Assembly (NCBI GenBank): GCA_017543905.1
Contig: JAFYFC010000053.1
Span: 1 to 64,000 of the forward strand
DNA from: Clostridia bacterium
Lineage (GTDB): Bacteria > Bacillota > Clostridia > Christensenellales > Aristaeellaceae
DNA: 64,000 bases
Direction of reading: 5' to 3'
The notes beneath the pieces were generated by a model that saw only the letters and a program-made list of their open reading frames with translations, searched no databases and was not told the DNA's origin. Shown piece after piece: positions 43,948 through 53,611 of the stretch (positions within the stretch are counted from its first letter, which is position 1; every line of letters begins with the position of its first letter). The translations under genes and the position numbers were made by a program.

Positions 43948-44703
43948 TCAGATGCCGCTGCATATTTCCTTTATGCTCAGCGTTGTCAGCTTTATATCCG
44001 GACGAAAACTCTTATCGTTCTTCACGCACAGCGAACAGATATAGTTTTCAATATTCTCATATGTATAAAGCTCATATCTGCAATCGTCGTCTTTTTGCCT
44101 GACGGATTCTTTATTGACGGCGGAAAAGCTGTCTCTCGGGCACAAAAACCCGAGTCCGGTACATTTCATATAGCTTTCGCGCGCCGTCCAGATGCGGCAG
44201 AATTCCGTATCGAAATCTTCACACGTTTTCAGCGCTTCTGTTTCTTCCTCACAAAACGCCTTTTGGGCGATCAGCATATTTCCCCTGACTGTCTTTTCGA
44301 CATCGCAGCCCACAGGCATATCCGAAAGCGCGCACAGCGCCCATGTACCTGAATGGGAGAAACTGAAATACAGCTTTTCGTCTCCTGAGAATACCGGCTT
44401 TCCGTATTCCGCGTAAGTGAAACTAAGCTGCCCGGCATTTATTCCTTCTTCTTTAAGCATATATATAAGCAGCGCACGCACAGCAAGCGCGCGGCGTCTG
44501 TCCGCATTTTGTTTGTACTTATAAACGCCGCTCATCAATCGATAGGGTATAAAAGACGATACTCTTTCGTAAAGCGCTGTATCCTCAAGCGCCGAAGCGT
44601 CTGTTATATAAAGCTTTGTACATTTTATGCCCGCACCTGCAGGCGTGCAGGCGGACGCGCTGGGCTTTACGTCCATACAATTATACTCCGAAGTATTTTT
44701 CAT
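43948..44703 (-). CDS. 4'-phosphopantetheinyl transferase (Sfp-type)
   Basis: A 251-residue Sfp-like enzyme that attaches phosphopantetheine to carrier proteins. The magnesium-binding motif MPVGCDVEKTVRG and the downstream WTARESYMKCTGLGF (Glu and Lys of the WxxxExxxK motif) are present, as is LSFSHSG-type wording (LYFSFSHSGTWAL). Sfp-type enzymes usually serve NRPS/PKS or lysine pathways, while AcpS is smaller. No carrier-protein gene is in the window. Many Cys and codon choice are like the neighbours. Confidence 0.88.
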   Translation of the reverse strand: MKNTSEYNCMDVKPSASACTPAGAGIKCTKLYITDASALEDTALYERVSSFIPYRLMSGVYKYKQNADRRRALAVRALLIYMLKEEGINAGQLSFTYAEYGKPVFSGDEKLYFSFSHSGTWALCALSDMPVGCDVEKTVRGNMLIAQKAFCEEETEALKTCEDFDTEFCRIWTARESYMKCTGLGFLCPRDSFSAVNKESVRQKDDDCRYELYTYENIENYICSLCVKNDKSFRPDIKLTTLSIKEICSGI

Positions 44704-44766
44704 AATACTACAATCTGAAATAATCTTTTTCCAGCGTGAAATCCCGATTAATCAGCACATTTTTTG

Positions 44767-44795
44767 TTGATTTAGTCGAAAGGTTGTGGTATACT
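44767..44795 (+). promoter_or_regulatory. Promoter of the M16 protease gene
   Basis: TTGATT (44767-44772), 17-base spacer, TATACT (44790-44795). Confidence 0.68.
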
Positions 44796-44825
44796 TCTTC
44801 TATTCTGTTTTAGGAGAGTGATTAC

Positions 44826-47800
44826 ATGAAGAAATTTACTTCACTGCTCCTGAGCCTCGCGCTTCTGCTGACTGTGTTCAGTATCGTAGCAGGCGAAGGA
44901 GAAGCCGCATCAAGCGGCTCCAACGGCTTTACTCTTACGGACGAACGCCGTTTCGAGCTTTTGGGCGCGGACATCAAGCTTTATGAGCACGACAAGACCG
45001 GCGCGCTGGTCATGTTCATACTGAACGACGATTTGAACCGCGTGTTCGAGATCACCTTCCGCACCCCGGCGGAGACCGACATGGGCACGCCGCACGTCTT
45101 CGAGCATTCCGTGCTCGACGGATCGGAAAAATACCCTTCCAAGACGCTGTTCTTCAATCTGTCCTATCAGACCTACAACACGTACATGAACGCGTCTACA
45201 TACAACTTCATGACTACTTATCCGGTAGCTTCCCTGAGCGAGGAACAGCTGCTTAAGTACGCGGATTTTTACACCGACAGCGTATTTAATCCCATCGTAC
45301 TTGAAGACAAGAGCATATTCGACGAGGAAGCATGGAGATACGTGCTGACTGACGCCGATTCTGAGCTTACCGTAGCCGGCACCGTTTACAGCGAAATGCT
45401 GGGCGCTTACACGATTAACCGCGCAGCCTCGCTGAACTTCGACAACGTCCTCTTCCCCGGCTCCACCAGCGGCCGCGATCACGGCGGCAAGCCCACCGAG
45501 ATAGTCAAGATGACGCATGAAGACCTTAAGCAGTATCATGCGAAATACTATCATCCCTCGAATACCCTTACCTGCATTTACGGTAAGATCGAACAGCCCG
45601 ATGCATTCCTTAAGCTGCTTGACGGCTACTTCTCCGCGTACGAGAAAGCCGACATCGTTATAGACGATGCGGAATACACGCCCATCAGCGGACCGCAGGA
45701 GGCCGTTTTCGAATACGGACTCGCCGCCGACGCCAAGACCGAGGACGGCGCGCTGATATTTTACGGCTTTGTATGCGACACGCCTGACGAGGAGCTCGAC
45801 AAGATCGATTTCCTGTCCACCATGATAAACGACGACTCGTCGTACTTCCAGCAGAGGATAAAGGACGAATTGCCCTCCGCGAACGCGGCGTGCTATATCG
45901 ACCTTTCCACTCCCTCCTACGCGTTCTATTTCTACGCAACCGGCGTGGACGCTGAGGACGCTCCGCTGTTTAAGCAGATCGCAGACGATTCCATCGCGGA
46001 CGTCATCGCCAACGGCTTTGACGAGGACAGCGTCGACGCGATAGTGCAGTCCACCAAGCTCGATCTGCTGCTCGCAGGCGAGAGCAGCTCCCTCGGCGTA
46101 GACATGATACCCAACATCGTTTATTACTGGGCTGCCACCGACAAGCTTTACGGCTATATGGACTTTATCGACGCGCTCGATAATTTCGAAGCGTGGGCGA
46201 AGGACGGCACTCTCGCCGCGGCCGCGGAAAAGTATCTGGCAGGCAACGAAAACAGCGCGCTTGTCGTGACCGTACCCGTAGCCGGTCTTAAAGAGGTGCA
46301 GGACGCGGAATTCGCATCACAGCTTGCTGAAATCAAAGCCGCCATGTCCGAGGACGAGATCGCGGCCATCATCGCTTCCGCAAACGCGGAGGATACTACC
46401 GCATCCGCCGACGAATACGTAAAGGCGCTTACCGCCGTTACCGTCGCAAGCCTGCCTGAAGAGGTGCGCGAATACGATATTTTCGACGACGTGGACGAAA
46501 ACGGCATCCGCCACGTGGACGTGCTCGCAAACACGGACGGCGTAGGCAAGACCGCGATATTGCTTGATGCGCAGGGTCTCACGCAGGATCAGCTGCATTA
46601 CTTCAAGCTCTTCGTAGACATGCTGGGCAATCTGAATACTTCATCGCACACCCGCAAGGAGATATCCGCACTCACCACGCGCTACATGTACGACGGCGTC
46701 ATCCGCGTTTCCGCCATGGAAGAAGGCGACGCGTGCCATCCCTACCTGCGCGCCACGTTCACCGCGCTCGACGAGGATCTGACCGCCGGCTACGATCTGG
46801 TATACGAGCTGATATTTGGCACCGATCTGACAGACGCCAAGGCGATCAAGGACAACGTTACGAACCTTAAAAACAGCCTGAAGCAGTCGCTCACCTCAAG
46901 CGCCTATCAGGTGATACTCTACCGCGCTTTGGCGACCGAAGAAGCAACGAGCGCTTACTTCAATTACGTATCCTACCTCGATTACTACGACTTCCTTGTA
47001 AAAACCGAGGAAGCTCTGGACAGCGATCCTGAGACCGTGCTTGCAAATCTCGCGGCGGTACAGCAGTATTTCAATAACCGCACCAACGCTATCGCGGCGT
47101 TTGTCGGTAACGAAGAAAGCATCGCCGTCAACGCAGCAGCGGCAGACGAATTCCTGCTGAAGCTCGGCGAAAGCGAAATTACCGCTCAGACGTACGATTT
47201 CGGCGAGTATCCGGGCAGCGAGGCGCTGATAATCGACGGCTCGGTACAGTACAACATGTACTACGCCTCATGGGAAGCGCTCGGACTTGAAGGCTACGAC
47301 GGCGCCATGGAAGCCATCACGTCTTACGTATCCGACACCTACCTGTATCCGCTTCTGCGCGATCAGTACGGTGCCTACGGCGTAATGCATTACGCCACTG
47401 ATTCCGGCATATACGTGATCTCCTACCGCGACCCCAACATCGCCGAAACCTTTGAGGTTTACGACAGCCTGCCCGAGCTCATAGCCACGGACGAACCCAG
47501 CCAGGAGACCCTGGACGGCTACATTCTTTCCTCTTATTCCGGCTACGCGCTTTCAAGCGGCGAGCTGACCGGCGGCTTCAACACGCTGCTCAATTACATA
47601 GGCGGCGACGACGGCAGCGATACGATCACTTATATGCAGCAGCTGAAGGGCGTTACCCCGGAAACCTTTGCGCAGTATTCGTCGCTTTACGAAAAGTTCG
47701 CAGAAAACTCTATCTACGCGACTGCAGGTTCCGCCGCGAAGATCAACCAGTACGCGGATATCTACGGACGCATACTCAATCCCTTCAGCGTGCAGGACGC

Positions 47801-48290
47801 TTCCGAGCAGGAATTTGCGGACCTGACTGAGGATTACGTATACTTCGATGAGGTTCGTGCGTGCTTTGAGAACGCGCTTATTTTCCCGAACTCCGAAACC
47901 GAGTTCGGCGTAAACGAGGCCGCGACTCTGGGCGAGCTCGCAGCGGGCATCTATTCCTACCTTGGATACGGCAGCGACCAACAGGAGGCTGTCAGCTTCC
48001 TGAGCGGCTACGGCCTTATTCCGGCGGAGAGCCCGGACACTGAGCTTACGCGCGAGGATCTTGCGTACTACACCGCTTATATCTGCATGGGTCTCGGCGT
48101 AGAGGTAAGCGAAGTCGCGATAGACGAGTACGCTGACGCCGCCGACGTCACCGAAGGCGCCGAGGGTCTGGTAGGCTGGACGGTCGCGGCAGGCCTGCTG
48201 CCCATGGAGGACGAGAATATCTATCCGCAGCGCACGGCTACCAAGGGCGAGCTCTGCTACGACTTATACTATCTGCTGATCGCGGAATAA
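44826..48290 (+). CDS. Secreted M16-family (PreP-like) metalloprotease with C-terminal SLH repeats
   Basis: A 1154-residue surface protein. The signal peptide is MKKFTSLLLSLALLLTVFS up to about residue 28. The inverted zinc motif is PHVFEHSVLDGS, with His90, Glu93 and His94; the third ligand Glu190 is in TVYSEMLGAY. The 97-100-residue spacing matches presequence proteases (M16C). Residues ~200-1000 carry the remaining M16 domains that form the closed peptide chamber. About residues 1035-1154 read as two S-layer homology modules (LGELAAGIYSYLGYG, then YADAADVTEGAEGLVGWTVAAGLLP and TATKGELCYDLYYL), which would hold it on wall polymers. Probable role: degradation of peptides at the cell surface. 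GGAGAG precedes the ATG by 7 bases. Confidence 0.9.
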   Translation: MKKFTSLLLSLALLLTVFSIVAGEGEAASSGSNGFTLTDERRFELLGADIKLYEHDKTGALVMFILNDDLNRVFEITFRTPAETDMGTPHVFEHSVLDGSEKYPSKTLFFNLSYQTYNTYMNASTYNFMTTYPVASLSEEQLLKYADFYTDSVFNPIVLEDKSIFDEEAWRYVLTDADSELTVAGTVYSEMLGAYTINRAASLNFDNVLFPGSTSGRDHGGKPTEIVKMTHEDLKQYHAKYYHPSNTLTCIYGKIEQPDAFLKLLDGYFSAYEKADIVIDDAEYTPISGPQEAVFEYGLAADAKTEDGALIFYGFVCDTPDEELDKIDFLSTMINDDSSYFQQRIKDELPSANAACYIDLSTPSYAFYFYATGVDAEDAPLFKQIADDSIADVIANGFDEDSVDAIVQSTKLDLLLAGESSSLGVDMIPNIVYYWAATDKLYGYMDFIDALDNFEAWAKDGTLAAAAEKYLAGNENSALVVTVPVAGLKEVQDAEFASQLAEIKAAMSEDEIAAIIASANAEDTTASADEYVKALTAVTVASLPEEVREYDIFDDVDENGIRHVDVLANTDGVGKTAILLDAQGLTQDQLHYFKLFVDMLGNLNTSSHTRKEISALTTRYMYDGVIRVSAMEEGDACHPYLRATFTALDEDLTAGYDLVYELIFGTDLTDAKAIKDNVTNLKNSLKQSLTSSAYQVILYRALATEEATSAYFNYVSYLDYYDFLVKTEEALDSDPETVLANLAAVQQYFNNRTNAIAAFVGNEESIAVNAAAADEFLLKLGESEITAQTYDFGEYPGSEALIIDGSVQYNMYYASWEALGLEGYDGAMEAITSYVSDTYLYPLLRDQYGAYGVMHYATDSGIYVISYRDPNIAETFEVYDSLPELIATDEPSQETLDGYILSSYSGYALSSGELTGGFNTLLNYIGGDDGSDTITYMQQLKGVTPETFAQYSSLYEKFAENSIYATAGSAAKINQYADIYGRILNPFSVQDASEQEFADLTEDYVYFDEVRACFENALIFPNSETEFGVNEAATLGELAAGIYSYLGYGSDQQEAVSFLSGYGLIPAESPDTELTREDLAYYTAYICMGLGVEVSEVAIDEYADAADVTEGAEGLVGWTVAAGLLPMEDENIYPQRTATKGELCYDLYYLLIAE

Positions 48291-48308
48291 TCAAAGCTTT
48301 ACTCACAT

Positions 48309-48340
48309 GGCGGGAGATTTCGACGTCTCCCGCCGTTTTT
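48309..48340 (+). terminator. Terminator after the M16 protease gene
   Basis: GGCGGGAGA (48309-48317) pairs with TCTCCCGCC (48326-48334), then GTTTTT. Confidence 0.88.
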
Positions 48341-48353
48341 ATATGCTTTCCGC

Positions 48354-48382
48354 TTGCGCCGATATTATTTTTATGTTATAAT
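48354..48382 (+). promoter_or_regulatory. Promoter of the secreted amylase gene
   Basis: TTGCGC (48354-48359), 17-base spacer, TATAAT (48377-48382). Confidence 0.7.
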
Positions 48383-48411
48383 TAGCGCATAACAAAGAAG
48401 GAGATGAGAGC

Positions 48412-49923
48412 ATGAACAAGCGACTTTGGTCTGTATTGCTGACGCTATGCCTGCTGTTCGGTATGTGCGCATATTCGGAGAACGCTTCGTCCGGCTGCTG
48501 GTACGAAATTTTCGTTTACTCGTATTCAGACTCGGACGGCGACGGCACGGGCGATTTGCGCGGCGTTATAAACAAGCTCGACTATATCGAATACATGGGC
48601 TACGAGGGTATATGGCTGATGCCCGTCATGCCGTCCCCCAGCTATCACAAATACGACGTGACCGATTATATGAACGTCGATCCGCTCTACGGCACGCTTG
48701 ACGACATGCGCAGTCTGGTAAGCGAATGCCACGAACGCGGGATTCGCGTAATTATCGACCTGCCCGTAAACCATACCTCTACTCGCCACAAATGGTTCGA
48801 GCTTGCAAGCACGGCGCTTAAATTCGGAAATCCGGACAACAAATATGTTAGCTATTATAACTTCAGCAAAACCGCCGGCGCGGGTTACGTGCGTCTGCAG
48901 GGCACCTCGTGGTATTATGAGGAGCAGTTCGCGGGCGGCGGCATGCCGGACCTGAATCTCGACAACGCCGAGGTGCGTTCGGAGATACAGCGCATACTCG
49001 AATTCTGGCTGTGCGACGTGGACGTCGACGGCTTCAGGCTCGACGCGGTCACGAGTTATTATTCCACGCTCGAAGGCGACGTGGAGTTTTTGGCGTGGCT
49101 GAATGCCGAATCCGAAGCGTTGAAGCCCGGCTGCTACATAGTCGGCGAAGCGTGGACGAGCCTTTCGCAGATACAGAAATACTACGAAAGCGGCATAGAC
49201 AGCTTCTTCCTGTTCCCGGCTTCGCAGGCTGAGGGATATATCGTGAGCGCGATCAATTCCAAATCTCCCGGGCAAAAATATATGAATTATCTGCTCACGA
49301 CCGAAAGCACGCTGAAGAAAGGCATTATCGCGCCGTTTTTGTGCAATCACGATACGGGGCGCGCGATTGGGCTATTGCAGGCGAGATCGAATCCCGCAAA
49401 GGCGAAGTTCGGCGAAGCGCTGCTTAATCTGTTCCCCGGATACACGTTTACTTATTACGGCGACGAAATCGGAATGGCGGGCAGCGGCGCCGATCCGAAC
49501 AAGCGCATCGGCATGTACTGGACTGACGGCGAGGTCACATTGCCCCCGCCCGGCGCTGACCAGCTCGATTATCCTTATCCGTGCGTGTACGAGCAGATCG
49601 CGAACGAAGACTCGCTGCTCAATTACTGCAGGGCGATCAATCTGCTGAAGGCTGAATTCCCCGTAATCAGCGCAGGCAGAACACGCGAGCTGCTGACGGA
49701 AAAAGCCTACTGTGTTTTTGAGAGATTCACTAATGACGCTTCGGTCGTGATTGCGATAAATTTCTCTTCTTCGGGCATCGCGCAAGCGATGCTGTGCGGA
49801 GAATACGCGCTTGCAGGGGAGCTTGAAACCGGCAGCGAAGCAGTCGCTGTAAGCGTAATTGACGGCACGACAGGCATCACCCTTCCGCCGTACGCGGTAG
49901 CGGTGCTCGTGCCGGTAAACTAA
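48412..49923 (+). CDS. Secreted alpha-amylase family enzyme, GH13
   Basis: A 503-residue exported alpha-glucanase. Signal peptide MNKRLWSVLLTLCLLFGMCA. Barrel motifs: IIDLPVNHTS (region I), DGFRLDAVTS (nucleophile Asp211), YIVGEAW (acid/base Glu246) and LCNHDTGR (Asp314). The GDLRGVINKLDYIEYMGYEGIWLMP start and the short C-terminal beta domain fit the GH13_36-like amylase/neopullulanase group. A Ca-site-like DSDGDGTGDL lies near residue 40. No carbohydrate-binding module or SLH domain, so it is free or loosely held. It follows the M16 protease gene but has its own promoter and terminator. The product sugars could feed the glycogen pathway at the window's left edge. Confidence 0.92.
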   Translation: MNKRLWSVLLTLCLLFGMCAYSENASSGCWYEIFVYSYSDSDGDGTGDLRGVINKLDYIEYMGYEGIWLMPVMPSPSYHKYDVTDYMNVDPLYGTLDDMRSLVSECHERGIRVIIDLPVNHTSTRHKWFELASTALKFGNPDNKYVSYYNFSKTAGAGYVRLQGTSWYYEEQFAGGGMPDLNLDNAEVRSEIQRILEFWLCDVDVDGFRLDAVTSYYSTLEGDVEFLAWLNAESEALKPGCYIVGEAWTSLSQIQKYYESGIDSFFLFPASQAEGYIVSAINSKSPGQKYMNYLLTTESTLKKGIIAPFLCNHDTGRAIGLLQARSNPAKAKFGEALLNLFPGYTFTYYGDEIGMAGSGADPNKRIGMYWTDGEVTLPPPGADQLDYPYPCVYEQIANEDSLLNYCRAINLLKAEFPVISAGRTRELLTEKAYCVFERFTNDASVVIAINFSSSGIAQAMLCGEYALAGELETGSEAVAVSVIDGTTGITLPPYAVAVLVPVN

Positions 49924-49942
49924 ATAAAACAGATTTCATATA

Positions 49943-49985
49943 CACAGAAATCGGGACGCGAGCTTCATCCGTCCCTATTTCTGTG
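49943..49985. terminator. Terminator after the amylase gene
   Basis: CACAGAAA (49943-49950) with TTTCTGTG (49978-49985), plus inner GGGACG (49953-49958) with CGTCCC (49970-49975). Lies between convergent genes. Confidence 0.7.
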
Positions 49986-50027
49986 CGTCTGTATGCGGTG
50001 CAAATGCACGCGTATGCTTTTACGATC

Positions 50028-50528
50028 TCAGCTTATTTCTTTAATATAAAACCTGTCCATGGCGCCGTGCACGGCAAAAGCGGGCGGCTTAGTGCTTTTG
50101 TAGCCGCAGCTTTCATATACGTGAATGGCAGCGGCAAGCCTTGTGTGGGTTTCGAGGTACATTCTTTTATATCCAAGCTCACGCGCTTTTGCTTCCGCGC
50201 AGCCGATCAGCTTGTAGGACAGCCTTCTCCCCTGCACACGCGTATCTATATACAGCTTCTGCATTTCAGCGCAGGAAGGTATCTCGTCAAGCTCCGCGAT
50301 GCCGATGCCGCCCAGTACGTTTTGACCGTCGGTCAGTACGAAATACGCCCGTTTATCCGGCCTGAGCGAATAATAATCGCTCAGCTTGTCAAGACACGCG
50401 TCGAAATATGCCGTGCCGGGTATGTCGAGGCCGTGCCGCTTAAGGCTTGAGCGCACGAGAGCCGCAAGCGCCGCGTCGTCGCCCGCACGGATCGGTCTTA
50501 TAAATAAGTCAGATCCTGTGTGCTTCAT
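50028..50528 (-). CDS. GNAT family N-acetyltransferase
   Basis: A 166-residue acetyl-CoA-dependent acyltransferase. LFIRPIRAGDDAALAALV begins the fold. EMQKLYIDTRVQGRRLSYKLI carries the acetyl-CoA pyrophosphate loop (variant QGRRLS of QxxGxG/A), and RMYLETHTRLAAAIHVYESCGY is the C-terminal motif B. Target unknown. It overlaps the URO-D gene by 20 bases and ends the epimerase-URO-D-GNAT run. Confidence 0.87.
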   Translation of the reverse strand: MKHTGSDLFIRPIRAGDDAALAALVRSSLKRHGLDIPGTAYFDACLDKLSDYYSLRPDKRAYFVLTDGQNVLGGIGIAELDEIPSCAEMQKLYIDTRVQGRRLSYKLIGCAEAKARELGYKRMYLETHTRLAAAIHVYESCGYKSTKPPAFAVHGAMDRFYIKEIS

Positions 50529-51465
50529 CCGCGACTATACGTATGCGTTCTTCCGCAAGCTCGTTGTGCAGGCTGCAGTCTGCGCCGAGTATGTAGCCTT
50601 GTTTTCCGCCCATTTGTATAAGGCTGTGCGTTTCCCGCTCAAGCTCTTCGCGCGAGCCTGTATACAGCAGTGTGCCAGAACGATTGTCGAAGCCGCCCCA
50701 TACCGTACAGCCGAACTGACGTTTGGCTTCGGCGATATCGTATATGTCGATATAGCGCGACCAGCTTACGACAGGCGTCTTATAATCCCGCCACACGGAA
50801 AGCCTGTTTTTTATACCCTCCCATGCGCAGAAATGTATGGCGTTCATATCGCTTAAAGAATTTGCGTAATCGAGCACTTCAATATCGCTCGGCTTTACCC
50901 ATGCGGCGTACTCCTCCTCGGTAAAGCGGTTTTCCTCGCCGTTCTGTACAGAATAGAATATGCCGTTTGCTCCGGAGGTGTTTATTATGCCGTCTATAAG
51001 CAGCTTCGTGTCTTCGGCGATAAGCTTGCAGGCGTATTTCACAGCCTCCGGATTTTCACGTATAAAGCGCATCATAAGCGGATAGCCGATTTGAAGACGC
51101 AGATACGAAAGCGGCGCAAATATAAGATACAGCGCCGCGCATTCGCCCTTGAGGCCGCGTATCACCTTTGCGGTGCGGTTGATCTGTCCGCGTATGAAGG
51201 GATGGTATTTGCCCAGCGGCTCTATCTTGTATAAGTCTTCTGCGCTGCTTATGCCCTGCAGCACGGGAGACGGCCAGCCGAAATACTTGTCTGCGGACAG
51301 CTTTACAAAATCCACATCGGTATTGCGATATGAATTAATCTGCTGCTCGGCAAATCTGTCGTCGTCTGACCAGTATTCGCGCGGCACGTGCTTCCACATG
51401 CAAACCGGTACGTGATCGACCTCGCGGCCTTCAAAGGCGGCCCTGACCCGTTCGAGCTTATTCAT
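50509..51465 (-). CDS. URO-D superfamily protein (methyltransferase-like)
   Basis: A 318-residue TIM-barrel protein that starts MNKLERVRAAFEGREVDHVP, the usual opening of corrinoid-linked MtaA/MtbA-like members. Also seen: NAIHFCAWEGIKNRL (His-x-Cys, a possible zinc site), CTVWGGFDNRSGTLLYTG and GYILGADCSLHNELAEERI (Cys near the C terminus). The HxC plus late Cys pattern supports a zinc-dependent methyl transfer rather than heme synthesis. No corrinoid protein is adjacent. It overlaps the epimerase gene by 8 bases. Confidence 0.75.
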   Translation of the reverse strand: MNKLERVRAAFEGREVDHVPVCMWKHVPREYWSDDDRFAEQQINSYRNTDVDFVKLSADKYFGWPSPVLQGISSAEDLYKIEPLGKYHPFIRGQINRTAKVIRGLKGECAALYLIFAPLSYLRLQIGYPLMMRFIRENPEAVKYACKLIAEDTKLLIDGIINTSGANGIFYSVQNGEENRFTEEEYAAWVKPSDIEVLDYANSLSDMNAIHFCAWEGIKNRLSVWRDYKTPVVSWSRYIDIYDIAEAKRQFGCTVWGGFDNRSGTLLYTGSREELERETHSLIQMGGKQGYILGADCSLHNELAEERIRIVADEAHRI

Positions 51466-52498
51466 CGTCTTCTCCTTTTATTCGTGCAAGCGCCTTGTCT
51501 GTTTCTTCGATCACACGGTCGCACCATGCGTCGAACTCAGCATCCTCCCTCTGGCATTCGGGATGCGAAAGCACGTAATCCAGCGCGATCCGCACGCCCT
51601 GCTTGAAGGGCACGTTCGTGCGCATATTCGGCTCTATACGCTTTATCTTGCTGTTGTCGAAAACGACCGAAACCGATTTGTCGCCTGTGAGGCTCCCTTC
51701 GTAATCGTAGCCGAACTTTCTGCCTGCCGCAGCGAGGAATTCGCTCGAGATATGCCGCGCGTTCAGCTTGACGTTCAGTGCGTCGGCTATCGTCTGATAT
51801 ATCTGATCCCACGTAAGCACCTCGTCTCCGGTAATATGGAAGGCTTCGCCGATTGCGTGTATGTTGCCCATGAGCGCCGTGAAGCCCACGGCAAAATCCG
51901 TATTGAATGTAAGATGCCACAGTGACGAGCCGTCGCCCTGTATTATAACCGGCTTGCCCGCGAGCATACGTTTGATAACTCCGAAGAAGCCGTTTCTCCC
52001 CTCTACGCCGAGCGGCACCATGCGCTCGTCGTATGTATGGCTCGGGCGCACTATCGTGATCGGAAAGCCCGTTTCGCGGTACGCCTTCATAAGCAGTTCC
52101 TCGCAGGCGATCTTATTGCGCGAATACTCCCAATGCGGATTCGAGAGCGTGGTCCCCTCGGTGATTACGTAATTGGCGGCAGGCTTGTGATAGGCGGAGG
52201 CGGAGCTTATATAGATATACTGCCCGGTTTTCCCTTCAAACAGCCTTATGTCACGCGCAACCTGTTCAGGCCTGAAGCCTATAAACTCGCATACGGAATC
52301 GAAGCGCATGCCGTCAAGCTTTTTCCGAACGTCGGATTCGTCGTTTATATCCGCGACGATTGTATGTACGTTTTCCGGCAATACGCTGCTGCGATTGCCG
52401 CGGTTCAGCACATAAACCTCCCACTGCGGATCAAGCGCAAGGCGCTTTACTATCGCCGTGCTGATCGTGCCCGTTCCGCCAATGAACAACGCTTTCAT
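51458..52498 (-). CDS. NAD-dependent epimerase/dehydratase family protein
   Basis: A 346-residue extended-SDR protein. The nucleotide-binding loop is ALFIGGTGTISTAIVKRL (variant GGTGTIS of GxxGxxG), catalytic Tyr-Lys are in HWEYSRNKIACEELL, and YISSASAYHK supplies the Ser. VRPSHTYDER is the NAD-proximal PxxxYG-like region. Substrate is a sugar nucleotide or related molecule, not defined. First gene of a three-gene reverse operon. Confidence 0.87.
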   Translation of the reverse strand: MKALFIGGTGTISTAIVKRLALDPQWEVYVLNRGNRSSVLPENVHTIVADINDESDVRKKLDGMRFDSVCEFIGFRPEQVARDIRLFEGKTGQYIYISSASAYHKPAANYVITEGTTLSNPHWEYSRNKIACEELLMKAYRETGFPITIVRPSHTYDERMVPLGVEGRNGFFGVIKRMLAGKPVIIQGDGSSLWHLTFNTDFAVGFTALMGNIHAIGEAFHITGDEVLTWDQIYQTIADALNVKLNARHISSEFLAAAGRKFGYDYEGSLTGDKSVSVVFDNSKIKRIEPNMRTNVPFKQGVRIALDYVLSHPECQREDAEFDAWCDRVIEETDKALARIKGEDDE

Positions 52499-52514
52499 AA
52501 AAATACCTCCGAGC

Positions 52515-52665
52515 GTAAACTGTTTATTTAAATATATTCAATGCCAATTCATGATTTCCTGCAACAGAGCGCAATTTCATCTTCGGCGCATTCAAGTATT
52601 TATTTTCGCAGCCTTGAATTTTAATATACTTTTTTGTAAACTTTCATTGCGCTGCATAGTTTACA
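52515..52665. promoter_or_regulatory. GTAAAC/GTTTAC half-sites between divergent operons
   Basis: TAAACTGTTTA (52516-52526) is an odd-centred palindrome near the epimerase start. On the other side TGTAAACT (52635-52642) and AGTTTACA (52658-52665) form an 8-bp inverted repeat 15 bases apart, overlapping a weak TTGTAA-N17-TAGTTT promoter for the ABC genes. The shared half-site suggests one regulator for both directions; its identity is unknown. Confidence 0.4.
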
Positions 52666-52705
52666 GGTATGCGCGTCTATAAATAAGCTTACGGAGAAAC
52701 GTTTT

Positions 52706-53605
52706 ATGATACTCGAGCTTCAGGACATTTATAAATCCTTCGGAGAAAAGCAGGTGCTTCGCGGTATCTCTTTCAAAGCGGAGGGCGGCAAGGCATTCGG
52801 ACTGCTCGGCCGGAACGGCGCAGGCAAAACGACCACGCTGCGCATTATTATGAACGTATTCGGCGCAGCAGGCGGGCAGGTGCTCTTTGACAGCGAACAG
52901 ATAGATTATAACAAAGTACACTTTGGGTATCTTCCGGAGGAACGCGGGCTGTATCCCAAGAAAAAGATAAGCGAGCAGCTGATCTATTTTGCGATGCTCA
53001 AGGGAATGACGCGCAAAGACGCAATAAGAGCCATTGATTACTGGCTCGAACGGCTCGGTATGACCGAATACCGTGACAAGCGGCTCGACACGCTTTCAAA
53101 GGGCAATCAGCAGAAAATACAGCTTATCACTGCGCTTGCGCACGATCCCGAAATAGTGATACTCGACGAACCGTTTTCCGGTCTCGATCCGGTAAACGCA
53201 CTGCTGCTTAAGGATGTCGTAAAGGAGACGATAGCCAAAGGCAAGATCGTACTGTTTTCAAGCCATCAGATGAATTATATAGAGGAGTTCTGCGACAGCA
53301 TTGCAATTTTGAACAGCGGAAAAATCGCCATAGCCGGAGAACTCACCGAAATAAAGCACAGCTACCCGCGCAACCGCCTCGTCGTAAAATCGCGTCAAAA
53401 CGCCGAAATCGCGCGCGCATACGCAGCTTCCTGCACGCAGGCTGAAAACGGAGAGCTTATTATCACGCTTGAGGACGCAAAAAGCAAGCAGAACGAAATG
53501 CAGAAGCTGTCAGGCAGCTACGACATAGACGAAATCAGGGTCTTCGAGCCAACGCTCAACGATATATTCGTGGAGTATGCGGGTCAGACAGACGCACAGA
53601 GGTGA
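52706..53605 (+). CDS. ABC transporter ATP-binding protein (NatA-like)
   Basis: A 299-residue ATPase subunit of an export ABC system. Walker A is GLLGRNGAGKTTTLR, Q loop YLPEERGLYPKKK, signature LSKGNQQKIQ, Walker B VILDEPFSGLDP, and switch His in LFSSHQ. A C-terminal extension (about residues 220-299) is typical of the NatA/DrrA group. Co-transcribed with the permease gene starting 6 bases later. Confidence 0.93.
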   Translation: MILELQDIYKSFGEKQVLRGISFKAEGGKAFGLLGRNGAGKTTTLRIIMNVFGAAGGQVLFDSEQIDYNKVHFGYLPEERGLYPKKKISEQLIYFAMLKGMTRKDAIRAIDYWLERLGMTEYRDKRLDTLSKGNQQKIQLITALAHDPEIVILDEPFSGLDPVNALLLKDVVKETIAKGKIVLFSSHQMNYIEEFCDSIAILNSGKIAIAGELTEIKHSYPRNRLVVKSRQNAEIARAYAASCTQAENGELIITLEDAKSKQNEMQKLSGSYDIDEIRVFEPTLNDIFVEYAGQTDAQR

Positions 53606-53611
53606 GATAAA

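Noticed and set aside
48526..49350. 274-codon frame antisense to the secreted amylase
   Set aside because: Shadow frame; no start signal and no motif.
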